Assembly (NCBI GenBank): GCA_003161435.1
Contig: PMOS01000024.1
Span: forward strand, 1 to 64,000
DNA: 64,000 nucleotides
Direction: 5' to 3'
From: Vulcanimicrobiota bacterium
Lineage (GTDB): Bacteria > Vulcanimicrobiota > Vulcanimicrobiia > Vulcanimicrobiales > Vulcanimicrobiaceae
The notes under the pieces were generated by a model. It saw only the letters and a list, made by a program, of their open reading frames with translations, ran no database searches and had not been told where the DNA came from. Positions within the stretch are counted from its first letter, which is position 1. Every line of letters begins with the position of its first letter. Shown here piece by piece: positions 35,656-45,599 of this stretch. The position numbers and the translations under genes are program-made.

Positions 35656-37083
35656 ATGGCCAACACGCAGACGAACGGCTCGATCGGGCGCTCGCGCGTC
35701 GAGAGCGACTCGATGGGCAAGATCGACGTCCCCGCCGACAAGTACTACGGCGCGCAGTCCGCGCGCTCGCTGATCCACTTCGATATCGGGGACGATGCGA
35801 CGCCGCGCGACGTGATGCCGCGCGAGATCATTCGCGCGATGGCGGTGCTCAAGAAGGCCGCCGCGCTGGTCAACCGTGATCTGGGCAAGCTCGACGACGA
35901 GAAGACCGAGCTGATCGCGCAGGCCGCCGACGAGGTGATCGCCGGCAAACTGCAAGACCATTTTCCGCTGCGCGTCTGGCAGACCGGCTCGGGCACGCAG
36001 ACCAACATGAACGTCAACGAGGTGATCTCGAACCGCGCGATCGAGATCGCCGGCGGCGAGATGGGCTCGAAGAAACCGATCCACCCGAACGACCACGTCA
36101 ACATGTCGCAGTCGTCGAACGACACGTTCCCGACCGCGATGCACATGGCGGCGGCCGAGGCGATGGTGAAGATGCTCCCGGCGGTCGCGAAGCTGCGCGA
36201 CGCGCTCGACGCCAAAGCGAAGCACTGGAAGGACATCGTCAAGGTCGGGCGGACGCACTTGCAGGACGCGACGCCGCTCACGCTGGGTCAGGAGTTCTCC
36301 GGCTACGTGAGCCAGCTCGATCGCGACCTCAAGCGCTTGAATCAGTCGCTCGACGATCTCTATGACCTCGCGATCGGCGGAACCGCCGTCGGGACGGGGC
36401 TCAACGCGCATCCCGAGTTCGCCGAGCGGGCCGCGCGCAAGATCGCCGAGCTGACCGGTCTGCCGTTCCGCTCGCACCCCAACAAGTTCGCCGCGCTGGC
36501 TTCGCACGACGAAGTCGTCGCCGCATCGGGTTCGCTCAAGACGCTCGCCGCGTCGCTGATGAAGATCGCCAACGACATCCGCTGGTTGGCTTCGGGGCCG
36601 CGCGCCGGGATCGGCGAGCTGATCCTGCCCGAGAACGAGCCCGGGTCGTCGATCATGCCCGGCAAAGTCAACCCGACGCAATCCGAGGCGATGACGATGG
36701 TCTGCGTCCAAGTGTTCGGCAACGATGTCGCGATCGGTTTCGGCGGCGCGCAGGGCAATTTCGAGCTCAACGTGTTCAACCCAGTGATGATCTACAACTT
36801 CCTGCACTCGTGCCGGCTGCTGCAGGACGCGTGCACGATGTTCCGCGAGCACGCAGTCGAAGGGCTCGAAGCCAACGAGCCGGTGATCGCGAAGTACTTG
36901 GCCGAATCGCTGATGACCGTCACGGCGCTCACGCCCAAGATCGGCTACGACAAGGCGGCCGAGATCGCCAAGAAGGCGCACCACGAAGGCACGACGCTCA
37001 AGGAGGCCGCGCTCTCGCTGGGCTACATCGGTTCCGACGAGTTCGACGCCTCCGTCGTCCCGGTCAACATGACCCATCCCTGA
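35656..37083 (+). CDS. fumC: class II fumarate hydratase
   Basis: 475 residues from ATG 35656, close to the usual length of about 465. The fumarase/aspartase signature [11 protein letters not shown] is at about 330-340. Other family segments are [35 protein letters not shown], and [20 protein letters not shown]. It reversibly hydrates fumarate to L-malate in the citric acid cycle. It is iron-free and a tetramer in the cytosol. The N-terminal extension of about 15 residues ([14 protein letters not shown]) precedes the usual RVESDSMG start. Confidence 0.96.
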   Translation: MANTQTNGSIGRSRVESDSMGKIDVPADKYYGAQSARSLIHFDIGDDATPRDVMPREIIRAMAVLKKAAALVNRDLGKLDDEKTELIAQAADEVIAGKLQDHFPLRVWQTGSGTQTNMNVNEVISNRAIEIAGGEMGSKKPIHPNDHVNMSQSSNDTFPTAMHMAAAEAMVKMLPAVAKLRDALDAKAKHWKDIVKVGRTHLQDATPLTLGQEFSGYVSQLDRDLKRLNQSLDDLYDLAIGGTAVGTGLNAHPEFAERAARKIAELTGLPFRSHPNKFAALASHDEVVAASGSLKTLAASLMKIANDIRWLASGPRAGIGELILPENEPGSSIMPGKVNPTQSEAMTMVCVQVFGNDVAIGFGGAQGNFELNVFNPVMIYNFLHSCRLLQDACTMFREHAVEGLEANEPVIAKYLAESLMTVTALTPKIGYDKAAEIAKKAHHEGTTLKEAALSLGYIGSDEFDASVVPVNMTHP

Positions 37084-37155
37084 GTCTCGACTAGCACGAA
37101 GATGTGAGCCCTCTGTGAAAACGGGGGCTCGCCGTTTCGCGTGGAAGGTCGGTGG

Positions 37156-37665
37156 ATGATCGTGCGGCGCCTTCTCGCCGGCCTGCTCTTGACCGGGCTC
37201 GCCGTACCCGCGCTCGCTTCCGCGCCGCACCCCCGCGAGTCGCGTCCAGCGGAGATCGTGCAACTCCCGACGACGGCGAGCCGCGTGTTCATGCGGGCCG
37301 AGGCCTCGGACGACGCCGAGCCCCCGGCCCGGGGCCCCGCTACCGCAGCGTCGACCCCCTCGACGGAAGTCGCGGCCCGTGCGCGCGCCGTCTTCGAAGC
37401 CAACCGCGCTGGGAAGATCGATCGTTCGCAGTATACGGACGAGATGAACGGCTACATCGACGACAAGTCCCTTGCGACTGCGTCGGCTCAGCTGACGGGC
37501 CTGGGCGAGGTGAAGAACTTCAACCAGGTGCGCAAGATCACGCAAGGTCGCACGACGGTGTACGTATTCCGGATCGATTTCGTCAAAGGATCGACCATCG
37601 AAGAGGCGGTCGGCTGGAACCCGGCCGGTAAGGTCGACTTCCTGCAGTTCACCGCACCGCGATGA
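37156..37665 (+). CDS. exported protein of unknown function
   Basis: 169 residues from ATG 37156; GGAAGG lies seven bases upstream, which decides against the GTG at 37141. Signal peptide about 1-22 (RRLLAGLLLTGLAVPALASA). A Pro/Ala linker precedes a small domain (about 75-169). ARAVFEANRAGKIDRSQYTD and the following MNGYIDDKSL resemble small periplasmic domains that modulate other proteins. The rest is beta-strand-like (TTVYVFRIDFVKGS). No family was assigned. Its stop overlaps the hydrolase start (ATGA), so the two are coupled. Confidence 0.6.
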   Translation: MIVRRLLAGLLLTGLAVPALASAPHPRESRPAEIVQLPTTASRVFMRAEASDDAEPPARGPATAASTPSTEVAARARAVFEANRAGKIDRSQYTDEMNGYIDDKSLATASAQLTGLGEVKNFNQVRKITQGRTTVYVFRIDFVKGSTIEEAVGWNPAGKVDFLQFTAPR

Positions 37666-38486
37666 ACCCTCCCGATCCATACGAAGCGTCGGCGACGGTC
37701 GACGATCCCACGATCTTCTTCCGCCGCTGGCGCACGTGGAGCGACGACGTCCGCGCCCGCACGCTGCATGCGCGCGACCTGCGGTACGGGCCAAGCGAAG
37801 CCGAGACGCTCGACCTGTTCGTACCGCACGCCGGAGCGCCGCTGGTCGTGTTCTTTCACGGCGGTTACTGGCGCCGGCTGCACAAGGACGACCACACGTT
37901 CGTCGCCCGTGCGCTCGCGCCGCACGGCGTCGCCTGCGCGATCGTCAACTACGCGCTATCACCGGCCGTCCCGCTCGAGGAGATCGTCGCGCAGGCGCGC
38001 CGGTCGGTCGCGTGGCTGCGCGAGAACGCGAAAGAGCACGGCGCCGATCCGGCCCGCATCGTCGTCGCCGGCCACTCCGCGGGCGGCCAGCTCGCGGCGA
38101 TGTGCGCGGTCGACGCGCCGGTCGCCGGCGTCGTGACGTTGAGCGGGCTGCACGATCTGCGCCCGCTCATCCACTCGTTCGCGCAAGCATGGCTGCAGCT
38201 CGACGACGCGCGCGCCGCGGCGTTGAGCCCCGCGCTGCTCGCGCCCGCGGCACCGACGACCGTCGTCGCCCTTGCCGGTGCGCGCGAGCCCGACGTGTTC
38301 AAGTGGCAAGGCGCCGAGCTCGTGCGGGACTGGCGCGCGCTCGGCTGCGACGCGTCGTACGCCGATAGTCCGGGCGACAATCACTTCACTCTACTGGAGC
38401 GCCTCAACGACGCGAACGATCCGCTCGTCGTGCGAATCGCCGAGCTGGCGCTCGCGGCGCAGATTCCGCAAGTCAGCCTGTCCTAG
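37662..38486 (+). CDS. alpha/beta hydrolase, arylformamidase (kynurenine formamidase)-like
   Basis: 274 residues, no signal. HGGYW (66-70) is the oxyanion motif typical of arylformamidases and BD-FAE carboxylesterases, and the nucleophile is S139 in GHSAGG. The late DNHF (about 251-254) provides the catalytic His, and an Asp near REPD is a candidate third residue. Arylformamidases release formate from N-formylkynurenine in tryptophan breakdown; no other kyn gene is nearby, so the substrate is open. The start overlaps the stop of the exported-protein gene. The stop overlaps the stop of the convergent gene at 38483. Confidence 0.8.
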   Translation: MNPPDPYEASATVDDPTIFFRRWRTWSDDVRARTLHARDLRYGPSEAETLDLFVPHAGAPLVVFFHGGYWRRLHKDDHTFVARALAPHGVACAIVNYALSPAVPLEEIVAQARRSVAWLRENAKEHGADPARIVVAGHSAGGQLAAMCAVDAPVAGVVTLSGLHDLRPLIHSFAQAWLQLDDARAAALSPALLAPAAPTTVVALAGAREPDVFKWQGAELVRDWRALGCDASYADSPGDNHFTLLERLNDANDPLVVRIAELALAAQIPQVSLS

Positions 38487-39289
38487 GGTTTGCGCAGGGT
38501 GATCGTCTTGCCGTCGTCGCCCAGGTCGAAGCGGAGCGTGCCGCGCCGGATGACGCCGTCGGGCCAACGCACGCGGTAGAGGTAGTCGCCGGCGACCGAT
38601 TGCAGTTTGCCTTCGATCGCTTCGCGCCAGCGCGGACAGGAACTCGGATCGTCGGCGTTTTGCTTCTCGACTTTGCACAGCTGGTAGAAGAACGTCGGGA
38701 TGAACAGGACCTGGCCGCCGATGGGCACCGTCGCGATGATCACGGTCCCTTCACCTGCGCCGCAACCGCCGACGTCAATGATTCGCGGCAGCCCCGGATG
38801 CGATGCGCGGTACGCGTTCAACCGCCGCACTATCATTCGGCCGAAGGCGGCCGCGATGGGGTCTTCGTCCGAAGGCGCCGCGGCGGCGATCGTACGATCG
38901 ACTTCCTTTCGCTCGTAGTCGGTCAGCGGCTGCTGCCACGTCGAGGCCGGAAACCCGAGCCGCCGAAATGCCGTGCGCCAGGTGATGACGTCGAGGGCGA
39001 CGTCGGCAAACGCCGAGTTCGCGTCGTGTTTGGCGTCGCCGCCCGTGTACTCGGATCCACGAAAGCAGTTCGCGATGTCGTACGTCGTGCTGCGTTCGAG
39101 CTGCTGCGGCGGGACGCGCGACGGCGAGAGCTTTGCGCTGTCGGCGTCGTAGAGCTGCTGCATGACGGTCTTGACCGCAAAGTAGCCCGCCCACGAGCGA
39201 TCCGGCGGTGGGGTCGCCTCCGCGCGCACGGCGGTCGAACCGACGGCGAGCGCGACGGCGATGAAGACGAGGCGACGCAGATGTGTCAT
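38483..39289 (-). CDS. exported partner protein coupled to the TIR gene
   Basis: 268 residues from ATG 39289. Signal peptide about 1-22 (MTHLRRLVFIAVALAVGSTA with AEA following). The mature part is mixed helix and strand: WAGYFAVKTVMQQLYDADSA, then QPLTDYERKEVDRTIAAAAP and a Cys-containing DVGGCGAGEGTVIIATVP. Four cysteines appear in all (ANCF, GGCG, LCK, SCP). No family was recognised. Its ATG overlaps the TIR gene's stop (ATGA), so the two are made together and may meet at the membrane. Confidence 0.55.
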   Translation of the reverse strand: MTHLRRLVFIAVALAVGSTAVRAEATPPPDRSWAGYFAVKTVMQQLYDADSAKLSPSRVPPQQLERSTTYDIANCFRGSEYTGGDAKHDANSAFADVALDVITWRTAFRRLGFPASTWQQPLTDYERKEVDRTIAAAAPSDEDPIAAAFGRMIVRRLNAYRASHPGLPRIIDVGGCGAGEGTVIIATVPIGGQVLFIPTFFYQLCKVEKQNADDPSSCPRWREAIEGKLQSVAGDYLYRVRWPDGVIRRGTLRFDLGDDGKTITLRKP

Positions 39290-40308
39290 GTGCGTGTTCC
39301 GGCTGCTCGCAATTCGTTGGAGGCTGCCGCGACGAGCACCGCGAGGGCGGCGAAGGCGAATGACCACAGGAGCAACAGCACGATCTGCACGATTGCAATC
39401 GACTGCGCCGTCCAGAGCCGCTCGGCTTCGTATTCGGCCTCGCGGAGCTCGTCGAGGCCGAGGTTCGGGCACTTGTCCTTGTAGACGCGTTGCCCCTCCG
39501 CCGTGCAGACGAAGCCCTTCGCCAGCCGGATGCTCGTCTTGGGTACTTCGTAGACGTAGGCGGAGCTCGCGAACAGATAGCCGGAAGCGCTCACGACGAG
39601 CAGCACGCCGGCGACGGCGATCGCGCGTATCCGTGCGGCCGGGCGCGCCGACCGCAAGAGCGCTCGCGCCGCTGCGACGACGGCTCCGCCCAAAGCCGCG
39701 GTCTCGATCCAGATGCCGGCCGGCCACGGCGGCTCGATCCCCGCCGCCGCCGCGCCGGCCGGAAGCGCGAAGACGACCGCAAATGCGGCGAACACACGCA
39801 GGCGTCGGGCGAGCGGGGTGATCGGCGGCGGCGGAGGGGGCGGTGCCTTCGGGCCCAGAATCGCGTCGAGCGCGGCGATCAGACGGCCGGCGTGATAGTC
39901 GAAATCACGGCCCGTATCGACGCTCGTCGCGTTGATGTACGGAAATTGGGCGAGCGACTCGGGAAGATCCGTTGCGCTCGGCATCTTCGCGCCGTCGACC
40001 AGAACCGGGAACAGCGGCGTCCCTGCAACGATCGCCGATTCGATTTCGACCCGCACCGGATCGTCGTCGTCGCAGATGCGGGCACGGCCGCCGCCGGCGC
40101 CGAGCCATGCAGGCCCGACGACCGCGAGGACGACGTCGGTGCGCTCGAGCGTCTGCCGGATGTGACTGCGGAAGTCCACCCCGACCGGAATGTCGTCGAC
40201 GTCGAGAAAGACGGCTTCTGCACCGTACCGCGCGACGAGCCGGTCGTAGATGCGGCCGACGATCGCCGCCGAGTCGGCCCGGCGGTACGAGATCAAGATG
40301 TTGGCCAA
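39286..40308 (-). CDS. membrane-anchored TIR-domain protein
   Basis: 340 residues. TTG 40308 is chosen because it places the TIR strand ILISYRR a few residues from the start; no clear ribosome site supports it. TIR domain about 1-150: NILISYRRAD (3-12), FLDVDDIPVGVDF (34-46), VVLAVVGPAW and DPVRVEIESAI (83-93), with an acidic pair that could include the NAD-cleaving Glu. After a run of prolines (about 155-165), there are about four hydrophobic segments in the C-terminal half. An extracytoplasmic loop holds two Cys. Such proteins can degrade NAD or act as signalling adaptors. The stop overlaps the next gene (ATGA). Confidence 0.75.
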   Translation of the reverse strand: MANILISYRRADSAAIVGRIYDRLVARYGAEAVFLDVDDIPVGVDFRSHIRQTLERTDVVLAVVGPAWLGAGGGRARICDDDDPVRVEIESAIVAGTPLFPVLVDGAKMPSATDLPESLAQFPYINATSVDTGRDFDYHAGRLIAALDAILGPKAPPPPPPPITPLARRLRVFAAFAVVFALPAGAAAAGIEPPWPAGIWIETAALGGAVVAAARALLRSARPAARIRAIAVAGVLLVVSASGYLFASSAYVYEVPKTSIRLAKGFVCTAEGQRVYKDKCPNLGLDELREAEYEAERLWTAQSIAIVQIVLLLLWSFAFAALAVLVAAASNELRAAGTRT

Positions 40309-40348
40309 CCAGGCGGCGTTTCGCGCGGTCGGCTGGGCGCTCCCTCGC

Positions 40349-40801
40349 TCAGAACCGTTTGGCGTAATGCCGGTGCGCGATCGCAAACCCTCGCCGCGCG
40401 TAGAAGCGCTGTGCGTCCACATTCGTGTCGACGACGTTGAGGGTCATGAGCCGGTGGCCGCGTGACCGCGACCAGGCTTCGGCGGCGTCCATCAGCGCGG
40501 CGCCGGTTCCGTCGCCGCTGCGCGTGACGGCGATCTCCGAGACGTGCACGTACTCTTCGTCGGTGAAGAAGTCGCGTTCGGTCACCGCATAGACGAAGCC
40601 CGACGGCGTGCCGCGCTCGTCGGTCGCGATCAGCAGCAGCTCGCCGGGACGCTGCGCGTGCAAGGCCTCGCGCAGGACGCGCGCCGTCCCCTCGACGACC
40701 TCGTCGCGCGTATGGCCGCCGGCGATTCCGCTCTCGACGAAGCGGGGAACGAGCCCAACGATGAAATCTTCGTCGCCGACGTCCGCAGCGCGGATCGTCA
40801 T
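40349..40801 (-). CDS. GNAT family N-acetyltransferase
   Basis: 150 residues from ATG 40801, overlapping the nuoN stop (ATGA), so it is attached to the complex I operon. The GNAT fold is visible: VHVSEIAVTRSGDGTGAALM (acetyl-CoA pyrophosphate loop in RSGDGTG, about 92-98), LNVVDTNVDAQRFYARRGF, then the final HRHYAKRF. It transfers an acetyl group from acetyl-CoA to an unknown amine. There is no signal. The TIR gene begins about 40 bases downstream on the same strand. Confidence 0.8.
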   Translation of the reverse strand: MTIRAADVGDEDFIVGLVPRFVESGIAGGHTRDEVVEGTARVLREALHAQRPGELLLIATDERGTPSGFVYAVTERDFFTDEEYVHVSEIAVTRSGDGTGAALMDAAEAWSRSRGHRLMTLNVVDTNVDAQRFYARRGFAIAHRHYAKRF

Positions 40802-42231
40802 TTCACCAGCGGCAGAACGTTCGACGGGGTGTACGGAACCAGGCCGAGTGCGAACGTGACGACGACGCAGACGGTGACGGCGATCCAGGGCAGCGGGTTG
40901 GACGAACGCTCGTCCCGCACGTGCGCGAGGTCGGCCCGCGCGAACATCACGCGCACGATCTTGAAGTAGACGTAGGCCGAGATCGCGGTCCCCAGAATCA
41001 GGATGCCCGCCAGCCACGCGTAGCCCGCGCCGACGGTCGCCGCGAGGATCAGGATCTTGCCGGTGAAACCGATCGTCGGCGGCAAACCCGCCAGACCGAT
41101 CAGGAAGAACGTCATCGCCGCGGCGAGCCACGGGCGCCGGTAGGCGAGCCCGGCGAAGCGCGGCAAGCCGACGACGGCATCGCCGTCGCGCGCCATGAGC
41201 GCGACGACCGCGAACGCGCCCAGGTTCATCGCCGTATAGCCGGCCAGATAGAGGATCGCGTAGCGCAAGCCGAGCGCGGTCGTGCCGGCGAACGCCGTCA
41301 CGATGTAGCCGACCTGCGCGATCCCCGAGTACGCCAACAGCCGCTTCATGTCGGTCTGCGCGAGCGCGCCGAGGTTGCCGATCAGCATCGACAGCGCGGC
41401 GAGCACCCACAGCGGTGCGAGGATCGCCGCCGCGTGATCCGAGGGAAGCGCCGCGTACGCGAAGCGCGCCAGCACCGCCAGCGTCCCGGCCTTGGTGACG
41501 ACCGACATGAACGCCGTCACCGGCAACGGCGCGCCCTCGTACACGTCGGGGGTCCAGGCGTGGAACGGCACGAGGCTGAGCTTGAACGCGAGCCCGACCA
41601 GGAACAGGCCGGCACCGACGGCCAGCACCGGCGTGACCGGCGCGGTCGCGAGGACCGCGAACGCGACCGATCCCGTCGCGCCGAACAGCAGCGCCGAACC
41701 GTACAGCAAGAAGCCCGACGCCATCGAGCTCAGGATCAGATACTTGAGCGCCGACTCGCGCGCCGTCGACCGCACGGAGATCGCGCACAGGCAGTACAAT
41801 GCGAGCGAGAGCAGCTCCAGGCCGAGGAAAACGATCATCAGGTTCGCCGCGCCCGCCATCAACATCGCGCCGCTCGCGCTCCACAACAGCAGTGCGGTGG
41901 TACCCGCGACCTGATCGGATCGGCCGACACCGATCGAGAGCAGCAACGTCGCGATCGTCGCGACGATCACGATCTCGCTGAACACGATCGAGAAGCCGCC
42001 CTGCACGAACGCGCCGCCGAACGCGGCGTACTCGTGCGGATACTGTCCCGCGGCGAGCGCGCCCGCGACGACCAGCCCGACGATCGCCAGCCCGACCGCG
42101 ACGCCGCGCCGCGCCGCGCTCGCATCCTTGAAGAACAGGTCGACGAACAGGATCAGCAGCGGGACGATCGCGACGACGAACCACGGCAGCAGCGCGGCGT
42201 AGTCGGCCGCGACCGGAAAACTACCGAGCAC
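40798..42231 (-). CDS. nuoN: NADH-quinone oxidoreductase subunit N
   Basis: 477 residues from GTG 42231. About 14 membrane helices; one of three antiporter-like proton-pumping subunits of complex I. The family helices contain the key lysines and glutamate (MIVFLGLELLSLALYCLCA, LAFKLSLVPFHAWTPDVYEG, TDMKRLLAYSGIAQVGYI). It pumps protons across the inner membrane as electrons pass from NADH to quinone. It is the last nuo gene; its start overlaps nuoM by 11 bases and its stop overlaps the acetyltransferase start. Confidence 0.96.
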   Translation of the reverse strand: MLGSFPVAADYAALLPWFVVAIVPLLILFVDLFFKDASAARRGVAVGLAIVGLVVAGALAAGQYPHEYAAFGGAFVQGGFSIVFSEIVIVATIATLLLSIGVGRSDQVAGTTALLLWSASGAMLMAGAANLMIVFLGLELLSLALYCLCAISVRSTARESALKYLILSSMASGFLLYGSALLFGATGSVAFAVLATAPVTPVLAVGAGLFLVGLAFKLSLVPFHAWTPDVYEGAPLPVTAFMSVVTKAGTLAVLARFAYAALPSDHAAAILAPLWVLAALSMLIGNLGALAQTDMKRLLAYSGIAQVGYIVTAFAGTTALGLRYAILYLAGYTAMNLGAFAVVALMARDGDAVVGLPRFAGLAYRRPWLAAAMTFFLIGLAGLPPTIGFTGKILILAATVGAGYAWLAGILILGTAISAYVYFKIVRVMFARADLAHVRDERSSNPLPWIAVTVCVVVTFALGLVPYTPSNVLPLVK

Positions 42232-43645
42232 TGACGTTCACCGGAGCGGCGGTATGCGCGCCGATCGTCAGCGAGGTGATCGGCCCGGGATCGACGCCCA
42301 GCGCCAGGAACGCGATCACCAGTGGCGCGATCGCGAAACCTTCGAGCCAGGTCATGTCGCGGCGCTCGGGCAGATCGGGGACGTCCGGCCCGTTCATGAC
42401 GCCTTGGAACAACCGCAGCATGTACGCCGACGCCAGAATCACCGCGATCAGACCGACCAGCGCCGGCCACACCACGCCCGCACTGAAGAGGCCGGTCAGA
42501 ATCAAGATCTCGCCGGCAAATCCGGCCAGGCCCGGCAAGCCCAGCGCCGCCAGCGCGCCGATGACGAGCGCACCGGCGAGCTTGGGGTTGCGGCTGCCCA
42601 GGCCTCCGAGCCGGAGCAGATCGCGCGTCTCCTCGCGCTGCTCGACCGCGCCCAGGACGAGGAACAGCGCGGCGCTGAACAGCCCGTGCGCGACGATGTA
42701 GACCACCGCGCCTTGGATCGCAAGCTGCGAACCGGTGAACACCGCCAACAGGATCAGCCCCAAGTGCGAGAGCGAGCTGTACGCAACGATGCGCTTCGTG
42801 TCGCGTTCGGCCAGCGACGCGAGGGCACCGTAGATCAGCGCGATCGCGCCGAGGACGAACATCAGCGTGCGCGCCTGTAGCATCTCCGGCCGGAAGAACA
42901 CGCTGCAGATCACGATCAAGCCGTACAGGCCGGCCTTCGACTGCACCGCGGAAACGACCGCAACCATCGGCGTCGGCAGCTCGGCGTACGTGTCGGGCAT
43001 CCAGGTGTGGAACGGAAAGACCGGCGTCTTGATCAAGAACGCGAACGCGAAGCCGGCGAAGATCCAGGTGCCCCACACGATGCCGATCGCGATGTGCGCG
43101 TTCGGATCGTAAAGGACGTCCGTGGAGCCGCTCACCATGCCGAACGCGGCCGTCGCGAGCAGCAGCGCCAGGCCGCCGGCCAGGTTGTAGATCAGGTACT
43201 TCCAGGCGGCATGCGCGTGCGGTCCACCGTCGAGCAGCACCAAGAACACCGGCAACAGCATCAGATCCCAGAACAGCGCGAACAGCAGCAGGTCCTTCGC
43301 CAGGAACAGCCCGTTCATCGCGCCCTGCAATACGAGCAGCTGCACCGCAATGTTGCGCGCCCGCGGGCCGTTCAGCGCGAGCGCGGCGCCGAACGTCACC
43401 AGCGCGAGCAGCAGCACGATCCAGAACGAGATCGGGTTGAAGCCCAGATGGAACGACGCGACGAACGGCCGCGATAGCCAGCGCAGCGACGCATCCGGCG
43501 CCGCCGGGTCGTATGCCGCCAGCGCGAACGCGAGCGCCGCGACCGCCGCGGCGATGATGCGCACCAGGACGATCCGTTCGCGCGGGACGGCGTAGAGCGC
43601 GAGCCCGATCACGATCGGGCCGAGCACGAGAGCGGTGACGATCAT
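42221..43645 (-). CDS. nuoM: NADH-quinone oxidoreductase subunit M
   Basis: 474 residues from ATG 43645, in ATGA overlap with the nuoL stop. About 14 membrane helices; antiporter-like proton-pumping subunit. Typical segments are LFWDLMLLPVFLVLLDGGPH, FLIKTPVFPFHTWMPDTYAE and ERDTKRIVAYSSLSHLG, which hold the helix-break Lys and Glu. The length is slightly shorter than E. coli NuoM (about 509). Confidence 0.96.
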   Translation of the reverse strand: MIVTALVLGPIVIGLALYAVPRERIVLVRIIAAAVAALAFALAAYDPAAPDASLRWLSRPFVASFHLGFNPISFWIVLLLALVTFGAALALNGPRARNIAVQLLVLQGAMNGLFLAKDLLLFALFWDLMLLPVFLVLLDGGPHAHAAWKYLIYNLAGGLALLLATAAFGMVSGSTDVLYDPNAHIAIGIVWGTWIFAGFAFAFLIKTPVFPFHTWMPDTYAELPTPMVAVVSAVQSKAGLYGLIVICSVFFRPEMLQARTLMFVLGAIALIYGALASLAERDTKRIVAYSSLSHLGLILLAVFTGSQLAIQGAVVYIVAHGLFSAALFLVLGAVEQREETRDLLRLGGLGSRNPKLAGALVIGALAALGLPGLAGFAGEILILTGLFSAGVVWPALVGLIAVILASAYMLRLFQGVMNGPDVPDLPERRDMTWLEGFAIAPLVIAFLALGVDPGPITSLTIGAHTAAPVNVSAR

Positions 43646-45591
43646 CGGCCGACTCCGAACGCGAAGGCGTAGTACGCGACGACGCACACGACGCCGAACG
43701 CGAGCGAGAGCGCGTACGCGCGGACCAGCCCGGTCTGGAAGCTACGGAACAGGTGGCCCAGCCACTGCGCGGAGATCGCCACCTCGCGCACGGCGGCGTC
43801 GAGGACGTGCGGATCGAAGACGCGCACGAACCATGCGCCCACCGCGCGCGCCGGCCGGACCAGCAGCGCGTCGTAGGCCGCGTCGAAGTAGTAGGCGTTG
43901 ACGAGCACGCGCGGCATGTGGATCGTCTCGCCGCGCAGCCGCGCGACCGCGCCGGCATGCGCGGCGCGCGTTCCGTAGCGCACGTATGCGACGCCGATGC
44001 CGATCGCGACGACGGCCAGGACCAGCCCGGTCGAGGCCAGCTCGCCCAGCGGCGGCGCGACCTCGGCGACGCGCGGGAAGAACCCGGCGAAGAACCGCTG
44101 CCAGGGCGCGTTCGCGCCGCCGGCGTCGAGCCAGCCGATGAGGATCGACGGGACGATCAAGATCCCGACCGGCACCGACATCAGCCACGACGGCGCGTGA
44201 TGGTGCGGCTCTTCTTCCTCGGGATGATGACCTGAGCTGGCCGCCGTTCCGGCCAACTCGGGATGACGGATCCCCAGATCCGACGGGTCGACTTCACCAC
44301 GATACGCGCCGAGGAACGTCACGAACAATAGCCGGAACATGTAGTAGGCGGTGATTCCTGCGGTGATAACACCGACGGCGTACAGCCACGGATGCCCGGT
44401 GACGAGCGCGCCGTAGATGACGGCGTCCTTGCTGAAGTAGCCGCTGAAACCGGGGATGCCGCAGATGGCGAGCACGCCGACAGCCATCGCGATGAAGGCG
44501 AACGGCAAGCGCCGCCACAGTCCGCCCATCCGGCGCACGTCCTGCTCGTTGGCCAGCGCATGGATCACGATTCCCGCACCCAGGAACAGTTGGGCTTTGA
44601 AGAAGGCGTGGGTGAGGAAGTGGAACACGCCGGCGTCGTACGCCCCGACGCCGACGCCCATGATCATGTAGCCGATCTGCGACATCGTCGAGTAGGCCAG
44701 GATCCGTTTGATGTCCCACTGCGCGCAGCCCAGGATCGCGCCGGCGATCGCGGTGAGGGCGCCAATGACGCCGACCAGCTCCTGGGCGTCGGCCGACGCC
44801 GACCACAACGGCGCGAAGCGCGCGATCAGGTAGACGCCGGCGGTGACCATTGTCGCCGCGTGGATCAGCGCGGAGACCGGCGTCGGGCCCTCCATCGCGT
44901 CGGGCAGCCAGGTGTGCAGCGGAATCTGCGCCGACTTGGCGGCGCAGCCGATGAACAGCCCGAGGCAAACCAGGAACAGCTCCTGCTGCGTGAAGGCGGT
45001 CGCGAAGCGTGCAAAAATGTCGGCGTAGCCGATCGAGCCGACCTTCGCGACGATGATGAAGACCGCGAACATGATCCCGACGTCGCCGACGACGTTCATG
45101 ACGAACGCCTTGCGCGCGGCGGCGACCGCCGACGGCCGCTCGAACCAGAACCCGATCAGGAAATACGACGCGAGCCCGACCAGCCCCCAACCGACCAGCA
45201 GCCCGACGACGTTGTCGCTGAGCACCAGCGTGAGCATGGCGAACACGAAGAAGTTCATGTACGCGAAGAAGCGCGCGTAGGCGCGGTCGCCGTCCATGTA
45301 GCCCATCGAGTACACGTGGATGAGGAAGCCGACGCCGGTGATGATCAGCGTCCAGACGAGCGAGAGCCGGTCCAACTGCAGCCCGAACGCCCAGCCGGAG
45401 AGCCACGACACGAGGTGCAGGTTGAGCCCGGCGCCGGTCGTCGCATCGCCCCACAGCATGACGGCCGCGACGAACGGGACGCCGATCAGCGCCGAGCCGA
45501 TCGGGCCGGCCCACGACCGCAGCTGCGGGCCGAAGGCCCAGAGCAGAACGCCGCCGACCAGCGGGAAGAGCCATATCAGGAGCAGCAGCAC
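43642..45591 (-). CDS. nuoL: NADH-quinone oxidoreductase subunit L
   Basis: 649 residues if GTG 45591 is the start. The largest antiporter-like subunit, with the lateral C-terminal helix. Motifs include SAQIPLHTWLPDAMEGPTPV, WDIKRILAYSTMSQIGYMIM and FFKAQLFLGAGIVIHAL. A His/Glu-rich loop (about 455-470, HHPEEEEPHHHAP) is in a cytoplasmic or periplasmic loop. The frame is also open to CTG 45603, which overlaps the nuoK stop as CTGA and would add four residues; the GTG is the first ordinary start. The stop overlaps nuoM (ATGA). Confidence 0.95.
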   Translation of the reverse strand: MLLLLIWLFPLVGGVLLWAFGPQLRSWAGPIGSALIGVPFVAAVMLWGDATTGAGLNLHLVSWLSGWAFGLQLDRLSLVWTLIITGVGFLIHVYSMGYMDGDRAYARFFAYMNFFVFAMLTLVLSDNVVGLLVGWGLVGLASYFLIGFWFERPSAVAAARKAFVMNVVGDVGIMFAVFIIVAKVGSIGYADIFARFATAFTQQELFLVCLGLFIGCAAKSAQIPLHTWLPDAMEGPTPVSALIHAATMVTAGVYLIARFAPLWSASADAQELVGVIGALTAIAGAILGCAQWDIKRILAYSTMSQIGYMIMGVGVGAYDAGVFHFLTHAFFKAQLFLGAGIVIHALANEQDVRRMGGLWRRLPFAFIAMAVGVLAICGIPGFSGYFSKDAVIYGALVTGHPWLYAVGVITAGITAYYMFRLLFVTFLGAYRGEVDPSDLGIRHPELAGTAASSGHHPEEEEPHHHAPSWLMSVPVGILIVPSILIGWLDAGGANAPWQRFFAGFFPRVAEVAPPLGELASTGLVLAVVAIGIGVAYVRYGTRAAHAGAVARLRGETIHMPRVLVNAYYFDAAYDALLVRPARAVGAWFVRVFDPHVLDAAVREVAISAQWLGHLFRSFQTGLVRAYALSLAFGVVCVVAYYAFAFGVGR

Positions 45592-45599
45592 GATCGCGC

